A stretch of 64,000 bases of DNA from Sorghum bicolor (taxonomy: Eukaryota > Streptophyta > Magnoliopsida > Poales > Poaceae): contig NC_012870.2 in NCBI RefSeq assembly GCF_000003195.3, positions 48,061,153 through 48,125,152 of the forward strand. Reading direction: 5' to 3'. A model generated the notes under the pieces. That model was not told the origin of the DNA. It did no database searches and was given only the letters and a program-made list of their open reading frames with translations. The position numbers and the translations under genes were made by a program. The stretch's first letter is position 1. Each line of letters starts with the position of its first letter. Of the stretch, positions 44,591 through 56,183 are shown in pieces.

Positions 44591-46730
44591 GAAATTGGAG
44601 AGTCCCGTTCGGAGGACTTAAAAACACCGAACGCCTTGCCAAGAGGTAAACTTGGTAGTTATCCTTTCTTTCAGTTACTTCAAATAGTCTATTTAGTTAA
44701 ACATGTTCATGCTATCCTAAAAAGAAAATAAAAATATGAAAAACAGTAAGCCCCATGTGAGTATACGAGTGGCATAAAACCCATACATACATTCACTGTA
44801 GTGGCATAAAAATAAAATAAATATTTTTCTGTTTTATAAAATAAAAAAAAATATATAAAAACAGGGAGTAATATTTATCAAGGAGTCTCAAAATAATAAA
44901 GGCTAGATATTTATGCTAACACTTAATCAGTTCCACAAGCTTTGTTGTCTATTTGAGCTCCACAGAATTTTAGAATCAAGAAGACTAGCAGACGGAGGAC
45001 ATTCTAATCGCTGTCAGAATGCTGCTGACTTTCAACTACACCTCTGCCACCTGCTAGCTACATCAAGAGAAATTACGTCAAAATTCAGCTTGGGGGAGAG
45101 CACCCCCATTTATCTCGATAAGTATTTCTATCTATCTTTATACTTATATTATTTTAGAATACTAAAATACATAACTATGGGAAAACCAAATAAAGATTTT
45201 ATGCTTATATATGTCTTTTGATTAGTGTGTTTAATAAATAAATAAAGTGGCTATGCTAATCTATATCTAAATAAAACTTAAGCATGGATATGATGAAAAG
45301 TTGCTCTGCCTAATTTGCAAATTTTAAGTTCTCTCTCAAGTTTAGATATAACTATTATAATTTAAAGCTTGCTCTAGACCTAGACTTGTGGGATAAAAAC
45401 TTGATCTGAAGTCTAAGTTGTTAACGAATACGATATGGGAAGGCTGAGCTGCTGTTTATCTGTTCCTAGAGATGCTAGAATTCTGGAGAATTTCATCTTT
45501 GAAAATCTTTAAAATGTTGCATGATGAGTTCCTGTATGATGAGAGCTTAAAATTCCTACCACAGCCATATATACATGCTTGCTAGACTTTGAGCCACACA
45601 TTTATTATTTACTGCTTATGAGCATTGAGTGTGGTCAAGCTGTGTAGACCCTTATGAGCTTGTCATGTGGTTAAATCAAGATTTCACTTGCACGTTCACT
45701 CATATATGCTACTTCTACTCCGGAAGTACCATCCACATATATCCACCCATTCCATCTCCAGAACCACCTAAAAATATTCTACTCCTAATCCGGGAGAGAA
45801 TAACCAAAAATATTTTCTATTTTCCCTTGTGAAATAAATGCTCAAGTTATCTTGTTACTACCACTTGCTATATTATCTCAAGAGATGAATGCTCTAAAAA
45901 AAAAAGAGAGAAAATAATACGAGAAAATAAAAAGGAGCAAGTGCTCGGAACCTCGAAAGAAAAGAAAAAGTGAGACGAGAGGTAAAAATGGACAAGTGTC
46001 CGACAGTAGAATTAGGGGTGCAAGATACCCACCTGAGAGAAAAGAAAAAGAAGAGCATCTCATTCTCCTCATAAAGTTTCAAAAGCAAGGAAGGTATGTA
46101 TCCCCTCAAAAGAGCAAAGTAGAATTAGACTTCCACCACCATTGTTTTCACCATTGTTATCACCATCATCACCATATACCATTCATTCGCCACACATGCA
46201 CATCTTGATTAAACTTATTGACTTGTTACTTTGGATCCATGGTTTGACTATGCAATAAATGTCTTGTAAGTATGTATATTTTATCTCCCACCTATGAGCT
46301 CCAGATATTAAAGCCTTATTAGAGTAGGATGAGAGAGAAGGCAATGTCACTATGCCTCATACCACAAATACCACATATCTTGAGAGAAGGCACATACCAT
46401 CAATGCCTTGGTAAGGATCCAAAAATACCACAAAAGAGAGACCTGAGAGAATCATACAAGGAATCTCTGAGTTTTATTTGAAAATATGCAAAAATCCCAG
46501 AGCTATAGCTGATCAAGAATAAGAGACATGGCACTTGGCTAGACTGTTCTATCTTTTAACCACTCAAGACAGAAGTGACAGTTACAAGTCCCATGGTGGA
46601 GGTAAAGTAAGTAAGTTTTAAGTCTTGACAGTTTAATCTAACTCAGAGATGAGATCTTATTTAAAAGCATGTGTACCGCCAATTTTTTAAAAAATATTGC
46701 AGCAACTTCTGATCCATAGCTGAGTCTATC
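44591..46730 (+). other. 3' region of element C, no pol
   Basis: 2.1 kb of AT-rich sequence where a pol gene would be expected. No reverse transcriptase, RNase H or integrase motif in any frame. It contains the hairpin GGGGG-AGAGCA-CCCCC (45091-45108) and GA-rich runs around 45890-46080. The order of blocks is the same in B, E and F. Confidence 0.75.
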
Positions 46731-46769
46731 CTTGCTCAGGGACGAGCAAGAGGTAAGCTAGGGGGAGTT
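46731..46769 (+). promoter_or_regulatory. Stem-loop and polypurine tract of element C
   Basis: Stem CTTGCTC (46731-46737), loop AGGGAC, GAGCAAG (46744-46750), then GCTAGGGGGAGTT (46757-46769) against the LTR. The tract primes plus-strand synthesis; the role of the hairpin is unknown. Confidence 0.8.
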
Positions 46770-48422
46770 TGTTGACGGTCCTTAAGTATCAAATTTAATT
46801 ATCAAAATAAATAAAGAAAAGGATCCAAATGAAATCAAGATCTAGACTTAGGGTTTTATCTGACAGAATTCCACGAGTTTTGGTGTTTGTCTATTTCTGC
46901 AGGGGGTTATCAGGAAATATGGAAGAAAGGCCCACATGTCAGGATTACGTAAAGATATTAACGTGCTGCGCAATTAACTTACATCTAGAAGACTCCAGAA
47001 GCCACGAGACCGAAGCGGAGGCGAAACGGGGCCAGAGGCAGGGCGCCCGCCCTGTCCTACTGGGCGCCCGCCCCCTGCCCAAGTCCAATCAGGACTCTGC
47101 TTTGCGGGAAGTCTCCACCGACCTAAAGGATGAATCTAAACCATACAATCTATGTCGGTTTGATCCAAGGGCCCATATTCACTTGAAGGGACTATAAAAC
47201 CAGACCCCCTGGCCCCTGGAGGAGGGAGCCTCTCAACCCTAATTCATTGTTCCATCAAGGGAGAAGAAGCCCCTGATCAAGATTAGAGCCACCACATCAA
47301 TTAGATATCTAGATTAGCATAGCTACATAGGATTAGAACTAGAAGGAGTCAATCTTTGATTGGTTTCCGGATCTGTCAGGAGGATTCTTGGTAATTCTCT
47401 AATTGTGCTTCTAATTGCTTTCTAATTATCTTTGTTCTTCAATATTATGAATATGACTTTGTTCTACTTCAATATATTGCTTATGACTTTGCTCTACTTG
47501 CTTATATTCAAGATTATATTGTTCTTAGTTTATCATAGTTATGTACTTGGCTTAGTTAGATACGATCTATATACATGCTTAGGATCGTATAGCGTTTATC
47601 CATCGGATCCATGGGTAAATGATAGATATTGTGTAGGCGTGGTGCTTATACCGTATTTATCTGCGATTGTACCCAATATGCCAGATCGTGGGGTAGTTCG
47701 TGATAGTGACAGCTTCATTGATTCTTATATAGTCCCCCTCTCGTGTATTGGGCTGGCAGAGCAACATTATTACAGGGGAGTGATTGCTATGTTTCTCATA
47801 TTCCTTGCTAATATCACTATGCATGGGCGTAGTCTTGTCTCACAATGATTGCTAAGTATGCTTGCACTAACTATGATATGCTAGACTATATAGTTAAGAA
47901 TAACTTAGGGAATATTCTTGTAGTTCGTTCTAATACCATGCTAATGACTTTCTAGAGTATCTAATTGAGGTGCTTATCATATTTATTATGTGGCTAGATC
48001 AGATTAGTTATCCTTGTCACTATTATTATTTCATATATCTTTTATGTGACACTTATCCCTGTATGATGAGTTAGATATAATGTTCTCAATTATACATGCA
48101 ATGATAGATGCTCAATCTCATATTCTATTCTGTAATCATTAGTGATGATTTCTAATCCCTTTCTAGTTGTAAAAATATAAATAACGATACCTGGAATACT
48201 TCCCGGTTAAAATGCTACATCGGTATTAATCTGTGCGCTTGCAGATCCCATTCATTATTTATTTAGAAGAGCAATTGCATATTTCAATACCGCGTCTCTC
48301 ATATCATGCTGGGGATGACAACTTGGCTTAAGTGGTGTGAGGGATAGGATTGGCATTTTTGGCACCGTTGCTAGATTTAGAACTTAGTCTACTTTTGGTA
48401 ATGATGTTAAGAATACCCAACA
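46770..48422 (+). repeat. 3' LTR of element C
   Basis: 1653 bp, nearly identical to 40131-41784 (for example CCACGAG versus CCGCGAG near the start). TATAAAA at 47193-47199, GC 12-mers at 47041 and 47062, open frame at 47432-47848. Confidence 0.95.
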
Positions 48423-48518
48423 CATGTGGTGTGGTGAAAATGGTAACGTGAGTGTGGTATAAAAGGAAAAGAAAAAGGATACACGAACGACTTGGTTCGA
48501 AACTAGCACAGCTACCGT

Positions 48519-48536
48519 TCCCCGGCAACGGCGCCA
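48519..48536 (-). other. tRNA-Asp primer binding site of element F
   Basis: TGGCGCCGTTGCCGGGGA on the minus strand. Between it and element C lie about 90 bases of F leader (48428-48518). Confidence 0.9.
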
Positions 48537-48543
48537 GAAAGCT

Positions 48544-50130
48544 TGTTGGGTATTTTAAACGCAAATAGAAAAATCCGCAAGCGCACGGATACCGATGTAG
48601 CCTTCACCCAGGAGTATTCCAGAGTATCGAATTTCCACAGAGAACGTGAGTGTACTAATTAAGATCCAAGATCGCCCAAGGATAACTATATAATTATTTT
48701 TGGTGGGAAGAGAGGAAGTTTCCTGAGAGTTCTCTAGTTGATCTAAGAATCAAGAATTACTTCAAGATTATCTATATCGGGACATCAGAGCACTAACCAC
48801 AGAAAGAGATGAGAAGGGGGCTAGGAAGGTCTGACTACGGTCCTACAAACACCGATCCGAACATGGTGGAATACGTCGACTGTTAGGGCTGTCACTACCC
48901 TAAGGCTACCACAACAATCCGCAGGATTGGGTGCAATTTCAGGTAATCGCAAGACTAAACACCACGTCTAATCTATTAATTACTACTCTAGCGTTATAAC
49001 GACTAGAGCACTTGATGCAAGCGGGAATCCAATAAATAACTTGAATGTAAATAAAAGTAATTAGAGAACTCAGGAATTATGTTTTGAAGAACCTGGAGAA
49101 CGATGAAGAACGAACCAGATGCTGCAAAAGTATAATGTTGAGGAAGATCCGACAGATCCGGCTCCTCCTCCGCTCTCCTCTTCTCTCTCCCTATTTTTCT
49201 AGATTACAACTAGAACTAACTAGAACTAGAACTAGAGGAACTACAACTAGAACTAAATAAACTAGAACTAGATCTAGATGAACTAGAGGTAGAACTAGAA
49301 GAACTAGAGGGATCCTCTCTATTTGGATGAAGAATTGAAACCCTAACTTTGATTCTGTAGAAGAGGTATGCTCTCCAGGGGCCAGGGGGCCTTGCTTATA
49401 TAGTCTTTTTAGATGAATCTGGGCCGTCGGATCAAACCAACATTAATCGCACGGTTTTCCTTGGTCCCTTAGGTCGGTGGAGCATGATCCGCGAAGTTGA
49501 AGCTGATTGGTTACTGTAGCTGGGCGGGCACCCAAGGGACTTGGGCGGGCGCCCTGCCCCCGGGCCCGATCGGCCTCCCGTTCGTTCCCGTGGCTTTTGG
49601 AGTCTTCTAGATGGTAGAAAATTGCGCGGAACGTTAATATCTCTATGTAAACCCGACGTGTGGTCCTTTCTTTCATATTTCCTGATAACCCCCTACAGAA
49701 ATAGACAAACACTAAAACATGTGGAATTCTGTCAGATAAAACCCTAAGGGTGTGTTTGGTTGGGCTGTGACTTTTGGAAAAGCTACTGTGAGCTTTGAGC
49801 TTTTGAAAAGCTGCTGTGGGATGTGGGCTTTGAGAAAGCCAAAAGTCATTTGGTTGGTCACTCGTGGCTTTTGGAAAAAAAACTGAATGGATCCCAAAAG
49901 TCAGTGAAAGCTGGGGGTGAGGTGCTTTTGGATTTGTACTACGAGAAAAGCTGCTTTTGGGCAAAAGCACTTGTGGCTTTTGAGCCCTTTGGTTGGCTTT
50001 TGGCTTTTACAAAAGCAAAAGCAGGTTCAAAAGCCCAACCAAAGGGACCCTAAGTCTAGGTGTTGGCTGCATATAAGTCTTTTTCCATGATTAGTTGACG
50101 GTTAAATGTGAGCATTAAGGACCGTCAACA
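48544..50130 (-). repeat. 5' LTR of element F, carrying a MITE
   Basis: Matches 34372-35648 from TGTTGACGGTCC (50130) to AATACCCAACA (48544). It is about 310 bp longer because of the insertion at 49749-50046. TATATAAG at 49402-49395, GC 12-mers at 49522 and 49543, AACTAG microsatellite at about 49205-49310. Confidence 0.9.
49749..50046. mobile_element. hAT-like MITE in the LTR of F (298 bp)
   Basis: Perfect 8-bp duplication ACCCTAAG (49741-49748 and 50047-50054). Imperfect terminal inverted repeats share TTTGGTTGGGCT. The interior is made of repeated CTTTTGG/AAAAGC words. It is absent at the same place in the other F LTR (about 35570), so it arrived after F. The 8-bp duplication points to the hAT superfamily. 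Confidence 0.85.
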
Positions 50131-50135
50131 CTAGT

Positions 50136-52314
50136 GCTCATCTCCAACACTTTTTTGGAGATTTGCAGCACATTCACCATATCAGGAGTCCCCAGGATGC
50201 TATACTACTTCGCCTCTTCCCATTCTCACTGTTAGGGAGAGCGAAGCAGTGGTTCTACGCTACAAAGGAGAAGAATACTACGTGGGCACTCTGCTCCATG
50301 AACTTTCTAGCTAAATTCTTTCCCATGGGCAAGACCAATGCTCTCCGTGGGAAGATTACAAGTTTTCAACAACAACATGATGAATCCGTTCCAGAAGCAT
50401 GGGAGCGCTTCCAAGACTACATCCTAGAATGTCCCCATCATGGAATGGAGAGCTGGCTACTGATGCAGACTTTTTATCATGGACTCGGCAACAGTACCCG
50501 AGAGACCATGGATGCTGTAGCTGGAGGAGCATTCCTATCACTTACCATACCACAAGCCACAGCTATTGTGGAGAAGATGGCATCCAACCAAGGCTGGAAT
50601 GAAGAGAGGACCCAGACACGCAAGAAAGGTGGAGGTATGCATCAGCTCAAGGAGGTAGACATGCTGTCTGCTCGATGATAAACCTGGAGATAAGAAAGAA
50701 GTTATGCACATCTACGACTCTCACATGACTTGTGAGGAGTGTGGAGATACTGGACACTCAGGCAATCACTGCCCTGAGATGCTTGAGGATTTAAACTACA
50801 TCAACAACTACTACTACTACCGTCCTCAACAAAATCAAGGTTGGAATCAATAGAGGCCTAATTACTGAGGTAATTATCAAGGTAACAATTCTTGCAATAA
50901 TAATAATAATTTTCCACCTCTGAGAGAGTTAGTGTCTAATCAAGGAAAGTTAATGGATAACCTATCTATGAAATTGGCATCTAATGATAAAATTCTAGAA
51001 AATATAAATAATAGAATGGATAATTTCTCTACTGCCATCAAGAAACAAATTAGCTTTAATAAAATGATTGAATCTCAGTTAAATCAAATAGCTGTTGTTG
51101 TTCCTGCTACTAACCCCAGTATACCATCACAACCGGAAGGATTAGAATCTACAAACCTTGCAGACATGTTTGATGCAGGTAATTGGAGTAACCCCATCAC
51201 TGAAGTTACTACTGACCTTCTGCCGGTCAAGAGAGGCGATCTAGGATGCCCCGTCATCCCGATCTCCATCGGCATGGTGGACTTCCCAGAAGCACTCTGC
51301 GACTTTGGCTCTAGCGTCAACATTATGCCTAGGGTACTCTATGAAAAATTCTTTACGTATCCTTTATTAGAAATAACCATGTGTTTGCAGTTTGCAGATC
51401 AGGCGTTAAGTTTCCCAAAGGGAATATTGAAGAACCTCTGTGTCCGAGTTGGTATCTTGTACGCCCCAGCAGACTTCGTGGTGATAGAGACCGAAAATGA
51501 TGAGAGGGCACCCATCATCTTAGGGAGGCCATTCTTAAACACCTCGGGAGCTGTCATCTACGCTAGCGCTGCCAAGATCAGTTTCTACATCAAAGGGAGG
51601 AAGGAGACATTTTCCTTCAAGAACAAGACTACACAAATCCCAGAGGAATCTCGACATGAACCAAGGAAGAGGACCAACAGGAGTTTCAGGAACAAGCAAG
51701 TGTGGACCGAGTCAGCTAAGATGGTCACTGCAGTTCTTGAAGGTCAAGATCATCGACTTAAGTCAGCGTTTCTGGCCAAGAAGGACGACCTAGGAATGCC
51801 AAGCATCTATTGCTCCATAAATGGATACAACTTCTACAACACGTTTTGCGACACCAGATCGGGCATCAACATAATGACCGCAGTCACCTATCGGCTCTTG
51901 TTCGGAACCATACCCCTAAAACCAACATACATTCAGCTCCAGATGGCAGATCAGACATTTCAAGAGGTTAAAGGTACAGTAAATGATGTCCCTGTAAAGA
52001 TAGACGATCATTTTGTCCATACAGACTTTCAGGTTATTGACATGGGAGAAGACGAATACGATCCACCCGTCATCCTTGGAAGACCATTCCTCAGCACTGT
52101 TAAAGCAATCATCTACATTGGAACTGGAGAAGTCCATATGCACTTACCCTCAGAGAAGGTATGCCGCTATTTTACTGACCCTAATTATATAGTTGAAGAC
52201 TCTAAGCAGGTCAGGACAAAAAGAAGACAACACAATCGCAACCAGAGGAGGGAAATCATCAAGGACGGATGGGCAGACTACGAAGGAGAAGTGATAAGAT
52301 CTGAGGAGATATAG
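50136..52314 (+). pseudogene. gag-protease of element E, remaining part
   Basis: It resumes the gag cut at 34371. The gag core runs to about 50672, where a short deletion (TCTGC joined to CTCGATGATA, relative to 42787-42820) shifts the frame. A shortened Asn/Tyr linker with stops follows at about 50850. Then comes an open 460-codon stretch (50932-52314) with protease module 1 (CDFGSSVN about 51300) and module 2, whose motif reads CDTRSG instead of CDTGSG (about 51850). It stops early with TAG at 52312, and the homologous tail continues to 52443. Confidence 0.87.
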
Positions 52315-52443
52315 CTTGAACAAGATTATCCTGAGGAGACTGTAGCACCGAGTCAGGTGTGGAGAGAGAAGATAACTATACACGAAGAAGAGGCGCCGCC
52401 GGAAGCACCGACTGCGCCACTCAACGAATCCCAGGACAACTAG

Positions 52444-54488
52444 AAAACGGAGAGTCCCGTTCGGAGGACTTCAAAACACCAAACGCCATGCCAAGAGGTA
52501 AACTTGGTAGTTATCTTTTTCCATTCAATTATTTAAAATAGTTTGCTTAGTTAATCAAGTTCATATCATCTTAAAAAGAAAATAAAAATACAAAAAATTA
52601 GTAAGCCTCATGTGAGTATTCGGGTGGCATAAAACCCATAAGTACATTCACTGTGGTGGCATAAAAATAAAATAAATATTTCTTTTCTGCTTTATAAAAT
52701 GAAAATATAAAAATAGAGTGTAATATGTATTGAGGAGACTCAACATGATAAAGGCTAGATATTTATGCTAATACCTAATCAGTTCCACAAAGCTTTGTTG
52801 TCTATTTGAGCTCCACAGAATTTAAGAATCAAGAAGACTAGCAGACGGAGGACATTCTAATCGCTGTCAGGATACTGCCGACTTTCAAATACACCTCTGC
52901 CACCTGCTAGCTACGTCAGGAGAAATTACGTCAAAATTCAGCTTGGGGGAGAGCACCCCCATTTATCTCGCTAAGTATTTCTATCTATCTTTATACTTAT
53001 ACTATATTAAAATATAAAGAAAAACAAATAAAGATTTTTTGCTTATATATAAATATATGTCTTTTGCTTAGTGTGTTTAATAAATAAATAAAGTGGCTAT
53101 GCTAAATTGAATCTAAATAAAGCTCTAGCATGGATATGATGAATAGTTGCTCTGCCTAATTTTCAAATTTGAGTTCTCTCACTAGTTTAGACATAACTGT
53201 TATAATTTAAAGCTTGCTCTAAACCTAATCTTTGGGAAGAAAACTTGATCTGAAGTCTAAGTTGTTAACAGATATGATATGGGAAGGTTGATCTATTCCT
53301 AGAGATGCTAGAATTCAAGAGAATTTTATCTTTGAAAATCTTTAAAATATCACATGATGAGTTCCTATATGATGAGAGTTTAAATTCCTACCACAGCCAT
53401 ATATATACATGCTTGCTAGACTTTGAGCCACACATTTACTATTTACTGCTTATGAGCATTGAGTGTGGTCAAGCTGTGTAGACCCTTAGGAGCTTATCAT
53501 GTGGTTAAATCAAGATTCACTTGCACGTTCACTCACATATGCTGCTTTCTACTCCGGAAGTACGCATCCACATATATCCACTCATTTCCATCTCCAGAAC
53601 CACCCAAAAATATTCTACTCCTAATCCGAGAGAGAATAGCCAAAAACATTATCCCATTTCTGTTTTTCCCCTGTGAAATAAATGCTCAAGTTATCTTGGT
53701 TACTACCACTTGCTATATTATCTCATGAGATGAGTGCTCTAAAAAAATAATAATAATAAATACGAGGAAATAAAAAGGGGCAAGTGCCCGGAACCTTGAA
53801 AGAAAAGAAAATGTGAGACGAGAGGTAAAAATGGACAAGTGCATCTCATTCCAAGGCATCTCATTCTCCTTAAAGTTTCAAAAGTGCAAGAAAGGTTTGT
53901 ATCCCCTCTAGAGAGCAAAAGTAGAATTAGACTTTCACCATTGTTATCACCATACACCATTCATTCACCACACATGCACATCTTGATTTGACTTATTGAC
54001 TTGTTTCTTTGGATCCATGGTTTGACTATGCAATAAATGTCTTGTAAGTATGTATAGTTTATCTCCCACCTATGAGCTCCAGATATCAAAAGCCTTATTA
54101 GAGTAGGGTGAGAGAGAAGGCAATGTCACAATGCCTTATACCACAAATACTACATATATTGAGAGAAGGCATATACCATTACTGCCTTTGTAAGGATCTA
54201 GAAATACCACAAAAGAGAGATCTAAGAGAGTCATACAAGGAATCTCTGAGTTTTATTTGAAAATCTGTAAACACTCCAGAGCTATAGCTGATGAAGAATA
54301 AGAGACATGGCACTTGGCTAGACCGTTCTATCTTTTAACTACTCAAGACAGAAGTGACGGTTACAAGTCCCATGGTGAAAGGTAAAATAAGTAAGTTTAT
54401 ACTAAGGGATAAGATCTCATTTAGAAGCATGTGCACCGTCAATTTTTAAAGGCATTACAACAACTTCTGATCTATCGCTAAGTCTATC
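52444..54488 (+). other. 3' region of element E
   Basis: Homologous to 44591-46730. Hairpin at 52944-52961. No coding sequence supported. Confidence 0.72.
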
Positions 54489-54527
54489 CTTGCTCAGAGA
54501 CGAGCAAGAGGTAAGCTTGGGGGAGTT
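54489..54527 (+). promoter_or_regulatory. Stem-loop and polypurine tract of element E
   Basis: CTTGCTC, loop AGAGAC, GAGCAAG (54489-54508), then GCTTGGGGGAGTT (54515-54527) before the LTR. Confidence 0.8.
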
Positions 54528-56183
54528 TGTTGACGGTCCTTAAGTATCAAATTTAATTATCAAATAAACAAAGAAAAGGATCCAAATGAAATCAACATCT
54601 AGACTTAGGGTTTTATCTGACAGAATTCTACGAGTTTTGGTGTTTGTCTATTTCTGTAGGGGTTTATCAGGAAATACGAAAGAAAGGGCCACATGTTGGG
54701 ATTACATAGAGATATTAATGAGCCGTGCAATTATCTTACATCTAGAAGAGTCCAGAAGCCACGGGAACGAACGGGAGACCGGACGGGCTCGGGGGCATGG
54801 CGCCCGCCCTCCTCCCTTGGGCGCCCGCCCTGGCCAGGAGTCCAATCAGAACTCTCTTTCGGGATTACACTCCACCGACCTAAAGGATCAAGGATAACCG
54901 TTCAATCAATGTCGGTTTGATCCGACGACCCATATTCACTTGGAGAGACTATAAAACCAGACCCCCTGGCCCCTGGAGGAGAAGAGCTCTCAACTCTAAT
55001 TCATTATTCATCAAGGGAGAAGAAGCCTCTGATCAAGCCTAGAGCCACCACATCAATTAGACATCTAGATTAGCATAGCTACATAGGATTAGAACTAGAA
55101 GGAGTCAATCTTCGATTGGTTTCCGGATCTGTCAAGAGGATTCTTGGTAATTCTCTAATTGTTCTTCTAATTGTTCATCTTTGTTCTTCAATATTATGAA
55201 TATGACTTTGTTCTACTTCAATATATTGCTTATGACTTTGCTCTACTTGTTTGTATTCGTAATTATATTGTTCTTAGTTTATCATAGTTATATACTTGGC
55301 TTAGTTAGATTGGAATTATATACATGTTTAGGATCTTATAGCGTTTATCCATCGGATCCATGGGTAAATGATAGATATTGTGTAGGTGTGGTGCTTATAG
55401 TGTATTTATCTGCGATTGTACCCTATATGCCAGATCGCGGGGTAGTTCTTGATAGTGACAGCTTCATTAATTCTTATATAGTCCCCCTCTCGTGTATAGG
55501 GACGGCAGAGCAACATTATTACAGGGGAGTGATTGCTATGTTTCTCATATTCCTCGATAATATCACTATGCATGGGCGTAATCTTGTCTCACAATGATTG
55601 CTAAGTATAATTGCACTAATTATCATATGCTAGACTGTATAGTTAAGAATAACTTAGGAAATATTCTTGCAGTTCGTCCAAATTCCATGCTAATGACTTG
55701 CTAGAATATCTAATTGAGGTGCTTATCATATTTATATGTGGCTAAGTTATGCTGATCAGATTAATTATCTTTGTCACTATTCATTACTTTATATATCCTT
55801 TATGTGACACTTATCCCTGTATGAAATAGTTAGATAAATGTTCTCGATTATACATGCAATGATAGATACTCAATCTTATATTCCATTCTATAATCAACAT
55901 TGATGATTACTAATTCCTTCCGTGTGGTAAAAATATAAATAACGATACCTAGAATACTTCCCGGTTAAAATGCTACATCGGTATTAATCTGTGCGCTTGC
56001 AGATCCCATTTGATTATTTTTTTAGATGAACAATTGCGTATTTCAATACCATGTCTTTTATGTCATGCTGGGGATGACAGCTTGGCTTAAGTGGCATGAG
56101 AGATAGGTTTGGCATTTTTGGCAACATTATCAGAATTAGAAAATTAAGTCTACTTTTGGCAATGACGTTAAGAATACCCAACA
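54528..56183 (+). repeat. 3' LTR of element E
   Basis: 1656 bp, TGTTGACGGTCC to ACCCAACA. TATAAAA at 54950-54956, GC 12-mers at 54798 and 54819, 138-codon frame at 55181-55597 with about 15 amino-acid differences from element A's. Confidence 0.92.

Larger units (their letters stand above)
40131..48422 (+). mobile_element. Element C: intact family 1 non-autonomous gypsy element (8292 bp)
   Basis: Complete: 5' LTR (40131-41784), primer site, leader, uninterrupted gag-protease gene (41945-44590), 2.2-kb 3' region, stem-loop and polypurine tract, 3' LTR (46770-48422), CATGT duplications. The whole interior was accounted for and contains no reverse transcriptase, RNase H or integrase, so it depends on proteins from another element. 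Open gene, perfect duplication and near-identical LTRs suggest the most recent insertion in the nest. Confidence 0.95.
34372..50130 (-). mobile_element. Element F: chimeric gypsy-type element, complete ends, interior split by C
   Basis: LTRs are 50130-48544 and 35648-34372, with target duplication CTAGT (34367-34371, 50131-50135) inside E's gag. A primer site lies at 48536-48519 and a polypurine tract at 35649-35661. The interior reads, minus strand, a short leader, [element C], G-like sequence (40125-38943), family 1 gag-protease fragments (38942-37850) and a family 1 3' region (37849-35662). It is thus a recombinant of the G and family 1 types, with large internal deletions. Confidence 0.9.
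32906..56183 (+). mobile_element. Element E: family 1 element interrupted by F, 5' end deleted
   Basis: Order is truncated 5' LTR (32906-33898), primer site (33907-33924, one mismatch), gag start (34057-34371), element F (34372-50130), rest of gag-protease (50136-52314), 3' region, polypurine tract (54515-54527) and full 3' LTR (54528-56183). The first 0.66 kb of the 5' LTR, the left target duplication and about 1 kb of the adjacent G LTR were lost in one deletion at 32905. Confidence 0.86.

Noticed and set aside
49823..50053. 76-codon open frame in the MITE
   Set aside because: It lies across a terminal-inverted-repeat element with proven duplication. The frame is made of repeated CTTTTGG words and no protein family is evident.
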